Shown here: piece by piece, positions 56,675 through 64,000 of the stretch
Numbering within the stretch: position 1 is the stretch's first letter
Layout: the number at the start of each line of letters is the position of its first letter
From: an uncultured Aquimarina sp.
GTDB taxonomy: Bacteria; Bacteroidota; Bacteroidia; Flavobacteriales; Flavobacteriaceae
Direction of reading: 5' to 3'
Assembly (NCBI GenBank): GCA_947503135.1
Contig: CANNCQ010000007.1
Location: forward strand, 62,001-126,000
DNA: 64,000 bases
Notes under the pieces: generated by a model
What the model saw: only the letters and a program-made list of their open reading frames with translations
Told to the model about the DNA's origin: nothing
Database searches by the model: none
Position numbers and translations under genes: made by a program

Positions 56675-57364
56675 ATGAAGGCTGAGGAGCATTATGTAAA
56701 CAGAAGTAATTGGTTAAGGGCTGCGGTATTAGGGGCTAACGATGGAATTTTATCTACAGCTAGTGTTATCATTGGAGTAGCTGCAGCTAGTGATCTTAAA
56801 GACCCTATTGTATTGGCAGGAGTAGCTGCGTTAGTTGCAGGCGCACTTTCTATGGCTGCAGGGGAATATGTTTCTGTAAGTTCGCAATCCGATATTGAAT
56901 TTGCAGATATTGAGAGAGAACAACAAAGCTTGCAAGAAAACCCGGATTATGAACTTGAAGAACTTGCAAAAATCTATGAATTACGAGGGTTGCATCCTAG
57001 CACAGCTTTACAAGTAGCCAAGGAATTAACGGAGCACAATGCATTAGGAGCGCATGCTAGAGATGAATTAGGAATAAATGAAATGACAAAAGCAAATCCA
57101 CTACAGGCTGCTTTCGCTTCAGGAGCAGCGTTTGTTTTTGGAGGAGTTTTGCCAGTGCTTGTGGCTATAGTATTTTCTGTAGAACAAATGGTTTATGTAC
57201 AATACGTATTTGCGCTTTTATTTTTAATCATATTAGGAGCTATATCAGCAAAAACAGGCGGCTCCAATATTTGGAAAGCTATTTTAAGAATCACCTTTTG
57301 GGGTACTGCTGCTATGGGGTTAACAGCGTTTATCGGGTATTGGTTTGATGTTAATGTGAATTAA
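56675..57364 (+). CDS. VIT1/CCC1 family iron/manganese transporter
   Basis: 229 aa, five membrane helices. Family motifs: NWLRAAVLGANDGILSTASVIIGVAAA near the N-terminus (first half), ALSMAAGEYVSVSSQSDIE at the end of helix 2, and a cytosolic helical metal-binding region with Glu-rich EREQQSLQENPDYELEELAKIY. It likely exports Fe2+ or Mn2+ from the cytoplasm. It stands alone, divergent from the sirtuin gene and 141 bp upstream of the TetR-like gene. Confidence 0.92.
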   Translation: MKAEEHYVNRSNWLRAAVLGANDGILSTASVIIGVAAASDLKDPIVLAGVAALVAGALSMAAGEYVSVSSQSDIEFADIEREQQSLQENPDYELEELAKIYELRGLHPSTALQVAKELTEHNALGAHARDELGINEMTKANPLQAAFASGAAFVFGGVLPVLVAIVFSVEQMVYVQYVFALLFLIILGAISAKTGGSNIWKAILRITFWGTAAMGLTAFIGYWFDVNVN

Positions 57365-57505
57365 TTTCAGGCATTAAAATAATATCAATACAATTGAATT
57401 TTGATAAGCTAGATTTTAGCTTTATCTAAAAAATTAAGAGCTGTTAAAATATACTTAAACACGGTTAGGTTAATAGTATTACTATTAATTTAGCTTATTG
57501 CAATT

Positions 57506-58174
57506 ATGGGTAATATACAAGTACATATTGAAATCCACGAAGGGCTTTATACTAAAAATCCTGACTCTTCAAAATTAGGTCAAAAAATCATTTCTAAAAG
57601 TATAGAAATGATTGATGAGTTAGGTTTTGAATGTTTTACTTTTAGAAAGTTAGGGGTTGAAATAGGTTCCAACGAAAGTTCAATATACAGGTATTTTGAA
57701 AGTAAACATGCATTGTTAGTTTACCTAGTAAATTGGTATTGGAGCTGGATAGAATATCGATTGGTTTATAAAACCACAGATTTAAAAAGCCCTCATGATA
57801 AATTAAACAAAGCAGTTGAATTACTTACAGAAACGGTCACTGAAGACAATTCGTTTTTGTACATAAATGAAACAAAACTTCATCAAATTATTATTAAAGA
57901 ATCGTCAAAGGCATACTACACTAAAGATGTTGATAAGGAAAACGCTAAAGGTTTTTATAAAACATATAAGCGTGTTGTTGAAATAGTAAGTGATTTTGTT
58001 TTAGCAATAAACCCAAATTTTGAATTCCCTCATATGCTAGTATCAACTATCATAGAAGGGGCGCAACACCAACGTTATTTTTCAAAGCATTTACCAGCTT
58101 TAACCGATCATCAGGAGGGGAAAAATAATATTCTTCGTTTTTATTTAGGAATGATTAACAAAACAGTTAATTAA
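57506..58174 (+). CDS. TetR/AcrR family regulator
   Basis: 222 aa. The N-terminal HTH domain (residues ~20-75) reads IISKSIEMIDELGFECFTF, RKLGVEIGSNESSIYRYF and ESKHALLVYL, a clear TetR pattern. A ~25-residue stretch before it (GNIQVHIEIHEGLYTKNP) is longer than usual. The C-terminal ligand domain has a Trp/Tyr-rich start (VNWYWSWIEYRL). It leads a run of five same-strand genes; its TAA overlaps the next ATG by one base (TAATG). It probably senses a cargo or membrane signal for the transport module downstream. Confidence 0.9.
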   Translation: MGNIQVHIEIHEGLYTKNPDSSKLGQKIISKSIEMIDELGFECFTFRKLGVEIGSNESSIYRYFESKHALLVYLVNWYWSWIEYRLVYKTTDLKSPHDKLNKAVELLTETVTEDNSFLYINETKLHQIIIKESSKAYYTKDVDKENAKGFYKTYKRVVEIVSDFVLAINPNFEFPHMLVSTIIEGAQHQRYFSKHLPALTDHQEGKNNILRFYLGMINKTVN

Positions 58175-58497
58175 TGAATGCAGCTAAAACGACATATCAG
58201 TTTATAGTGAAATCAATCGTAATAATTATTGGTTTTTTAGTGTTGGTTTTACAGCCATTATTAGTTACTGTAAATTTGATATCAAATTCAAAACACAAAA
58301 TTTGTTTTGTAGATTTTGATAGTGATGGTAAAGAAAAGCAAGAGCAAGATTTTAATGAGGATTATTTGTTTGTTGAGACCGAATTGTTTTTATTAGTGAA
58401 GCACATAACTGTTCGTTCAAAGATTTGTCCTAAAATGAAAATATCATATTCAAATTTTATTTCTGAAGTCGTAATTCCTCCCCCAAAAGTTGTCTAA
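58174..58497 (+). CDS. Small membrane-anchored protein of unknown function
   Basis: 107 aa. One hydrophobic segment (residues ~11-36, IVKSIVIIIGFLVLVLQPLLVTV) serves as signal or anchor. The exported part has an acidic stretch (FVDFDSDGKEKQEQDFNEDY), two Cys and a proline end, IPPPKVV. I do not recognise a named family, although small Flavobacteriaceae proteins ending in PPPxxx are familiar to me. The start overlaps the tetR stop by one base; a second ATG lies one codon later. Tight coupling to tetR and its place before the ABC gene suggest a part in the transport module. Confidence 0.75.
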   Translation: MNAAKTTYQFIVKSIVIIIGFLVLVLQPLLVTVNLISNSKHKICFVDFDSDGKEKQEQDFNEDYLFVETELFLLVKHITVRSKICPKMKISYSNFISEVVIPPPKVV

Positions 58498-58566
58498 TTT
58501 TATCGGATTAATTTTATTATAGACAATCAGAATGTCACATTTTTCAATATATTAAGTTTTCATTTT

Positions 58567-60222
58567 ATGAAAGAAATTATGTCACCTTGGCAACGTTTTA
58601 TAAGCCTGTTGCAATTAGATAAAAGAGACATTAAACAAATATTTTATTATGCTATTTTTTCAGGTTTGGTAGCCCTAACCTTACCGCTAGGTATACAAGC
58701 AATTATCAATTTAATTCAAGGGGCTCAGATTTCCTCGTCATGGATTGTTTTAGTGGTGTTGGTTACTATTGGGGTAGCATTTCAAGGGGCTTTGCAAATA
58801 ATGCAAATACGCGTAATGGAAAGTATTCAGCAAAAGATTTTTGCAAGATCTTCGTTTGAGTTCGTATACCGATTTCCTAAAATTAAAACTAGCGAATTGT
58901 ATAAGTATTATCCGCCAGAACTAGCCAATCGTTTTTTTGATACACTTACCGTTCAAAAAGGATTGTCTAAAATTTTAATAGGTTTTCCAACAGCATTTTT
59001 ACAAATTATATTTGGTTTGATATTGCTTTCGTTTTATCACCCATTTTTTATTATTTATGGCTTTTTGTTAATATTTTTAATTTACGTTCTTTTTAAATTT
59101 ACAGCTCAAAAAGGTTTAGATACCAGCTTAAAAGAATCAAAAATAAAATATAAAGTAGCGCATTGGATTCAAGAGGTAGCTCGTTCTTTAATGAGTTTTA
59201 AGCTTTCGGGAAACACTAATCTTGCGATGCATAGAAATAATCAATATACCGAAGAGTATTTAGAGGCAAGAGAAAATCATTTTCGAATTTTGATTTTTCA
59301 ATATTTACAAATGATTGGTTTCAAAATTTTAGTAACCGCTGGTTTGTTGATAATAGGGGGGTTGTTAGTATTAAATCAGCAAATGAATATTGGGCAGTTT
59401 GTAGCCTCTGAAATTATCATACTATTAGTATTAGGTTCTGTAGAAAAACTAATAACAGGCTTAGAAACCTTTTATGATGTATTAACTTCATTAGAAAAAA
59501 TAGGACAGGTTGTAGATAAAGAATTAGAACCTCAAAAAGGAGTAAACCCTTTTGAAACGGAACAAGATTTATGCGTGGAAGTGGAAAGTTTAGGTTATAA
59601 AAATTTTGATGGAACTACTATTTTAGATAACATAAACTTACACATAAAAAAAACGGATAGGATCCAGCTTAAAGGAACTTCAAGCTCTGGAAAGGCAGCA
59701 CTTTTGAAAATTTTATCGGGGATTTTAACACCTACATCAGGAACTTTGTACATAAATCATAATTCGATGAAAGGTATTTGGCCTAATAAATATAGGTGCA
59801 ATATTGGCCAAGTATTACCCGATCAATTGCCTTTTGAGGGGACTATACTTGAAAATATAACATTTGGTAATCCAGATATTCCAAGAGATCGTTTAAATGA
59901 TATTTTACACAATATAGGTTTGCTCCCTTTTGTGAAAAAACAAGCAAAAGGATTAGATACCATATTATATTCAGGAGGTCACGATATACCCCATACGGTG
60001 TCTAGACGTATTATTTTAGCTAGAGCAATAATTAATAACCCCAAATTATTACTATTAAAGGATCCTTTAGAACATTTTGAGGCACAGGAAACGATGGCAA
60101 TTGTTAAGTATTTAACCGATGAGAAGCAACCTTGGGCCATAGTTGTTAGTAGTAAAAACCCTATTTGGGAACAAAGTTGTAACGGTTCAGTAGAGATCGT
60201 TAAAGGAACACTTAAATATTAG
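58567..60222 (+). CDS. ABC exporter-like protein with degenerate nucleotide-binding domain
   Basis: 551 aa, a half-size exporter fusion without an N-terminal C39 peptidase. Residues ~20-310 hold about six membrane helices of the type I ABC exporter fold. Residues ~330-551 are the nucleotide-binding domain, but its motifs are broken: Walker A is GTSSSGKA (370-377, Ala for Ser/Thr), the Q-loop Gln is not in place (VLPDQ), the LSGGQ signature aligns to IPHTV (474-478), Walker B LLLLDE is LLLLKD (498-499), the SALD D-loop is EHFE, and the H-loop His is lost (VVSSKNP). The reading frame is intact and shows no decay. It lies 3 bp before an HlyD adaptor. It probably cannot hydrolyse ATP normally. 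Confidence 0.88.
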   Translation: MKEIMSPWQRFISLLQLDKRDIKQIFYYAIFSGLVALTLPLGIQAIINLIQGAQISSSWIVLVVLVTIGVAFQGALQIMQIRVMESIQQKIFARSSFEFVYRFPKIKTSELYKYYPPELANRFFDTLTVQKGLSKILIGFPTAFLQIIFGLILLSFYHPFFIIYGFLLIFLIYVLFKFTAQKGLDTSLKESKIKYKVAHWIQEVARSLMSFKLSGNTNLAMHRNNQYTEEYLEARENHFRILIFQYLQMIGFKILVTAGLLIIGGLLVLNQQMNIGQFVASEIIILLVLGSVEKLITGLETFYDVLTSLEKIGQVVDKELEPQKGVNPFETEQDLCVEVESLGYKNFDGTTILDNINLHIKKTDRIQLKGTSSSGKAALLKILSGILTPTSGTLYINHNSMKGIWPNKYRCNIGQVLPDQLPFEGTILENITFGNPDIPRDRLNDILHNIGLLPFVKKQAKGLDTILYSGGHDIPHTVSRRIILARAIINNPKLLLLKDPLEHFEAQETMAIVKYLTDEKQPWAIVVSSKNPIWEQSCNGSVEIVKGTLKY

Positions 60223-60225
60223 AAA

Positions 60226-61593
60226 ATGCTAAATATTTCAAATAACAAGGTAAATGCTGAAAAAGCCTTACGAGGATATAACGCATTTGAGAAATTGTTC
60301 AATAAAAGTTACTATAAAAGGTTTAATAAATTTTTGCTAATATTTGCTATAGTAGGGATTGTTTTTTTATTTCTTCCTTGGACGCAAAATGTTACGGGTA
60401 ACGGCTATTTAACAACACTAACTCCTGGGCAAAGGCCACAAACCATTCAGTCACCTATACCGGGAAGGATTGAACAGTGGTACGTAAGAGAAGGCGATTA
60501 TGTAGAAAAAGGAGACACTATAATATTTATTTCTGAAATTAAAAATGAATACCTCGATCCAAAATTGGTAGAACGTACCCTAGCGCAGCGCGATGCTAAA
60601 AGTAGATCGGTAAATTCTTACGGGAATAAAGTTGTTGCTTTAAATAATCAAATACAGGCTCTAAACCGAGAGCGAAAGCTTAAAATTCAACAAGCAGAAA
60701 ACAAATTAAAACAAGATAAATTTAAAGTAATTTCCGATAGTATAGATTTACAAGCAATACGTAACAATACTAAAATTGCACAAACGCAATATGAACGTGC
60801 TTTAATTTTAAATGGTGAAGGTTTAAAACCTTTAACCGATGTGGAAGCTAAAAGATTAAAGCTTCAGGAAATGAATGCAAAGCTAATTTCCCAAGAAAAT
60901 AAGTTGCTTACTAGTAAAAATAAAGTAATCAATTCGATTGTAGAAATTAGCCGTACTTCGGCAAGTTTTGCTGATAAAATAGCCAAAGCTCAAAGTGACC
61001 GTTCTACAGCAGAGTCCAATCAATATGATGCTGAAGCCCAAGTTAGTAAATTGAACACGCAATCGGTAAATTACCAATTGCGAAATAATATGTATTACAT
61101 AAAAGCTCCGCAAAGTGGATATATAAATAAAGCATTGAAAACGGGTATTGGAGAGACTTTTAAGGAAGGGGAACAATTAGTAGGTATTATGCCTGCCGAA
61201 TATGATTTGGCAGTAGAAACTTTTGTAGATCCTATTGATTTACCATTAATACATTTGGGTGAAAAAGTGCGAATTCAGTTTGACGGTTGGCCAGCAATAT
61301 TTTTTAGTGGTTGGCCCAATGCTTCATTTGGTACTTATGCAGGTGAGGTAGTAGCCGTAGAGACTTTTATAAGTCAAAACGGAAAATTCAGAATATTAAT
61401 AGCACCAAGTTCAAAAGAAAAAAAACACGATTGGCCTAAAAACATTAGGGTAGGTTCAGGTGCTTATACTATCGCATTATTGGAAGATGTCCCTGTATGG
61501 TATGAAATATGGCGAAGGCTAAATGGCTTTCCTGCGAATTATTACACTCCCGAGGGAAAAGAAGTAAAATCCTCTAAAAGTAAAAAGAAATGA
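60226..61593 (+). CDS. HlyD family membrane-fusion (adaptor) protein
   Basis: 455 aa. Short cytoplasmic N-terminus, one membrane helix (residues ~36-54, FLLIFAIVGIVFLFLPW), then a periplasmic part. The biotinyl-lipoyl half-motif QTIQSPIPGRIEQWYVREGDYV is at ~residues 65-90, a long coiled-coil hairpin spans ~110-285 (rich in Gln, Lys, Glu, Ala), and the second lipoyl half is YIKAPQSGYINKA. A beta-barrel domain (EKVRIQFDGWPA) and a basic tail (SSKSKKK) end the protein. It would join the inner-membrane ABC-like protein to the TolC-like channel; its stop overlaps the tolC-like start by 4 bp. Confidence 0.92.
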   Translation: MLNISNNKVNAEKALRGYNAFEKLFNKSYYKRFNKFLLIFAIVGIVFLFLPWTQNVTGNGYLTTLTPGQRPQTIQSPIPGRIEQWYVREGDYVEKGDTIIFISEIKNEYLDPKLVERTLAQRDAKSRSVNSYGNKVVALNNQIQALNRERKLKIQQAENKLKQDKFKVISDSIDLQAIRNNTKIAQTQYERALILNGEGLKPLTDVEAKRLKLQEMNAKLISQENKLLTSKNKVINSIVEISRTSASFADKIAKAQSDRSTAESNQYDAEAQVSKLNTQSVNYQLRNNMYYIKAPQSGYINKALKTGIGETFKEGEQLVGIMPAEYDLAVETFVDPIDLPLIHLGEKVRIQFDGWPAIFFSGWPNASFGTYAGEVVAVETFISQNGKFRILIAPSSKEKKHDWPKNIRVGSGAYTIALLEDVPVWYEIWRRLNGFPANYYTPEGKEVKSSKSKKK

Positions 61594-63008
61594 AAATAAT
61601 TAAATATATAGTATCCGGTTATATGCTATTGTTTTCGTTTGTAACTAACGCTCAAGCTAACTTAATTGAAAATATAAAAGTATTAAGTTATGAAGAGTAT
61701 ATTGGCTTTGTCAAAAAGTACCATCCCATAATTAAACAAGCAAATTTAGTGTTAAGCAATGGAGAGGCAAAGTTATTAAAATCAAGAGGGGGGTTCGATC
61801 CAAAGATTGAGGTAGATTACAGTGCTAAAGATTTTAAAGACCTTAATTACTATGATATTTTTAATGCAACTTTTAAAGTACCTACATGGTATGGGGTAGA
61901 GTTTAAGGCAAATTATGAAGAAAACACAGGAGTGTTTTTAAATGCTGAGCGCAATGTGCCAGAAGAGGGATTATACAGTGCAGGGGTTAGCGTAGATGCT
62001 TTAGAAGGTTTTCTGATAAACGATAGAATGGCAACACTTAAAAAAGCTAAGCTTTTTTTGAAACAAAGTGAAGCTGATAGAAATTTAGTGATTAATGATT
62101 TGTTATTTGAAGCTACGAAAGCCTATTTTGAATGGATAAAAGCAACGAATGAAGAACAAATATTTAGTAGTTTCTTAGGAAACGCAGTTACTCGTTTTAA
62201 GGCAACAGTCAGGGGTGTGGAAACAGGTGATAAAGCGGCTATTGATTCTGTAGAATCAAAAATTACTATTCAAAATAGAGCTTTAAATAAAGAAGCGGCA
62301 TCTTTAAAACGAATACAGTCTATATATAAGGTAAGTAATTATTTATGGGTAAACGATATACCGTTACAAATAGAAGAGGATATTGTTCCTAGTAAGCCAT
62401 CGGTATTAGTTATTGAATCTGCATTAGCAATGCAAGATTTAAAAGAAGGTGAGTTTAATTTGGAAAATCACCCCAAACTACTTTCTTTAGGATATAAGAT
62501 AGATGGCTTGGATGTGGATAGAAGACTGAAGCTGAATAAACTACTACCAAAACTGAATTTTAATTATAATTTTATAAGTGCAACCCCTGATCAAGTTGAT
62601 ACTTTTAATTCTAACGAGTATAAATCAGGCTTTAGTTTTAGTACTCCTTTGTTTCTTAGAAAAGAGCGAGGAGATTTAAAAGTAGCAAAATTTAAACTTC
62701 AAGATGCTAATTTTGAGCGTTTGTCTACCGAACTTAAAATTAGGAATAAAGTAAATATGGCTTATGCTGAAATTAATTCACTGAATACTCAAATTAAAAT
62801 GGTTAACGAAGTGTTAGCTAATTACAAAATAATGGTGAATGCTGAAGAGCGTAAGTTTTTCTTAGGCGAAAGTTCTTTGTTTTTGGTAAATTCGCGTGAA
62901 TCAAAATTAATAGATGCTCAATTAAAGCAAAATAAAATTCAAATTAAGCTATTAAAATCTCGTGCAAAATTGTTTCACACTTTAGGGATTAATCCTATGT
63001 TGAGATAA
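61590..63008 (+). CDS. TolC family outer-membrane efflux protein
   Basis: 472 aa with signal peptide MKIIKYIVSGYMLLFSFVTNAQA. The outer membrane factor repeat pattern is seen: an N-terminal LSYEEYIGFVKKYHPIIKQANL helix, beta strands (GFDPKIEVDYSAKDF), then the second repeat with NHPKLLSLGYKIDGLDVDRRLKLNKLLPKLNFNYN (in two parts) and FSTPLFLRKERGDLKVAKFKL. It forms a trimeric channel for a tripartite exporter. ATGA overlap with the HlyD gene shows translational coupling. No terminator hairpin is seen after it. Confidence 0.92.
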   Translation: MKIIKYIVSGYMLLFSFVTNAQANLIENIKVLSYEEYIGFVKKYHPIIKQANLVLSNGEAKLLKSRGGFDPKIEVDYSAKDFKDLNYYDIFNATFKVPTWYGVEFKANYEENTGVFLNAERNVPEEGLYSAGVSVDALEGFLINDRMATLKKAKLFLKQSEADRNLVINDLLFEATKAYFEWIKATNEEQIFSSFLGNAVTRFKATVRGVETGDKAAIDSVESKITIQNRALNKEAASLKRIQSIYKVSNYLWVNDIPLQIEEDIVPSKPSVLVIESALAMQDLKEGEFNLENHPKLLSLGYKIDGLDVDRRLKLNKLLPKLNFNYNFISATPDQVDTFNSNEYKSGFSFSTPLFLRKERGDLKVAKFKLQDANFERLSTELKIRNKVNMAYAEINSLNTQIKMVNEVLANYKIMVNAEERKFFLGESSLFLVNSRESKLIDAQLKQNKIQIKLLKSRAKLFHTLGINPMLR

Positions 63009-63873
63009 TTTTTTCTGTTTTCTTAAACATTTCGAATTGGGGAACGTAGGCTAAGTGATTAATTTTGATTAAGCACTGAGCCATAATTTTACATTTTGAT
63101 TCTTTTTATTATAAACCCAAGTCTTTTGGTTTGGCTACAGGGTAAATAAATACAGTTTATTTGAATAGGCTTAAGTTGCATTATCTGCTACATATAAAGC
63201 TGTTAAACGTTTTTTAAATTCAATTTCTTTTTTTGACACGAATACATATTGTCTTTTTTGAAGTAAATAAAAATAAGAAGCCCTTAAAGATTTAATGTTA
63301 ATTTTTTAAACATTATGTAATTCTATTATCACTGTGATTTTTGATGATTGTGTGTTTTTTAGCTAAAGCATTATTTAAATCACTGTTTAGAATTGTTTGG
63401 TTGGTAACTATCCTTCACTTCCCGTATGCATAGCTTCCTTTAATGATTTTATCAAATCATAACTCTTGATAGTTGAAGCAATAATCTTTGTTTAATACTA
63501 TAATATTTCCTGTATAAGCAGACAAAATCTAATCATATTCTTCAAATTACTATCATAGGTTTTAATAAGATGTTAGAAATTAAAACAACAGGTTGCAGCA
63601 ATTATTATTTTCATTAATAACGTTTTACAACATTAATATAATTTGTAAAAAACACCTTTTATACAATAAATCATTTCTACAGCGCTTAGCCTAGTATTTT
63701 GCAGTTATTCTGAAAAAAGAGGTATTTAAACGGGTTTTTTTTTGAATTGTATTTTATTTAGTGGTATGTTTATAACTTGTTAATAAGTTTAGATTTAATT
63801 TTGTTATTAATAAAATTTTAAGAATTTGTTTTTTGCTTTTTTTTCTTAAAATTTTGTAAGTCAACATAATACT
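63009..63873. other. 865-bp AT-rich non-coding interval
   Basis: No ORF of convincing length on either strand and no tRNA-like fold. The only clear element is a promoter-like pair near its right end. On the minus strand around 63440-63560 a short stretch could encode ILSAYTGNIIVLNKDYC before a stop, possibly a decayed gene, but it is too short to support. Confidence 0.5.
63777..63803 (+). promoter_or_regulatory. Candidate promoter of the last gene
   Basis: TTG (63777-63779), 16 nt, TAATTTTG (63796-63803); the spacing is one short of the usual 17-23. The leader to the ATG at 63874 would be about 65 nt. Confidence 0.45.
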
Positions 63874-64000
63874 ATGGAAGAAAAATACGTTTTTATTTTT
63901 AAAAAATATTTAAGAAACTTATCATTAATCGTAATGTTGAGCATTGGTTTTTTTGTGTCAGCTCAGCAAACACAAACTACTGCTGAGATACAATCTCAAC
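63874..64000 (+). CDS. Exported protein, 5' end only
   Basis: The first 42 codons are in the window. MEEKYVFIFKKYLRNL is followed by a hydrophobic core (SLIVMLSIGFFV) and a cleavage-like SAQ|Q, a Sec signal peptide with a long basic n-region; the mature start QTQTTAEIQSQ is polar. The product is unknown. The long n-region is often seen on large T9SS or outer-membrane proteins of this phylum, but that is a guess. Confidence 0.65.
   Translation, partial: MEEKYVFIFKKYLRNLSLIVMLSIGFFVSAQQTQTTAEIQSQ

Noticed and set aside
63340..63560. Possible decayed minus-strand gene (ILSAYTGN..., DKIIKGSYAYGK fragments)
   Set aside because: Stops break every frame within about 30 codons and I cannot match the fragments to a family.
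1..64000. tRNA, rRNA, CRISPR, insertion sequences, prophage or integron
   Set aside because: No cloverleaf, repeat-spacer pattern, transposase or phage gene was recognised anywhere in the window.

Overview
The window is AT-rich chromosomal DNA from a member of the Bacteroidota, almost certainly a marine-type Flavobacteriaceae. The evidence is a gldJ/porU/porV cluster (gliding and type IX secretion, T9SS), T9SS C-terminal sorting domains on two proteins, a SusC/SusD/SusE-type polysaccharide utilisation locus (PUL), an ExbB/ExbD/ExbD operon, and several promoters that fit the Bacteroidota consensus TTG-N17-23-TAnnTTTG. I see no rRNA, tRNA, CRISPR array, intact insertion sequence or prophage.

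Layout. 1-3.5 kb: 3' part of a large secreted metalloprotease-like T9SS substrate. 3.6-4.4 kb: a NUMOD4/HNH-like protein with a degenerate nuclease motif and an HTH. 4.5-12 kb: housekeeping genes mfd, ruvC, a small lipoprotein, a DUF456 protein, clpS, prmA and murF. 12-19 kb: gldJ, divergent from porU-porV. 19.3-29.6 kb: pdhA-pdhC (no pdhB here), a TatD-type nuclease, ansA, the exb operon, rlmB and a DPP-IV-like peptidase.

29.7-51.2 kb: an alpha-glucan (starch/glycogen/maltodextrin) PUL. A minus-strand run encodes an MFS sugar transporter, beta-phosphoglucomutase, GH65 phosphorylase, GH31 alpha-glucosidase and two GH13 lipoproteins. Next come a T9SS-exported GH13 amylase with three CBM26-like modules, a LacI-family regulator, and divergent susC-susD-susE plus a fourth GH13 lipoprotein. 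Likely flow: the secreted amylase cuts starch, SusCDE bind and import the oligosaccharides, the surface/periplasmic GH13 and GH31 enzymes trim them to maltose and glucose, the MFS protein carries maltose into the cytoplasm, and GH65 phosphorolysis with beta-PGM feeds glucose 6-phosphate. Palindromic LacI-type sites flank the regulator and lie inside or beside the susC and amylase promoters.

51.4-54.7 kb: a large FG-GAP/ASPIC-UnbV lipoprotein. 54.8-57.4 kb: prfA, a sirtuin without zinc cysteines, and a VIT1/CCC1-type transporter. 57.5-63 kb: the most unusual module, a TetR-like regulator, a small membrane-anchored unknown, an ABC exporter-like protein whose ATPase motifs are almost all lost, an HlyD adaptor and a TolC-like channel. 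The last ~0.9 kb is AT-rich non-coding DNA and the start of a new exported protein cut by the window edge.
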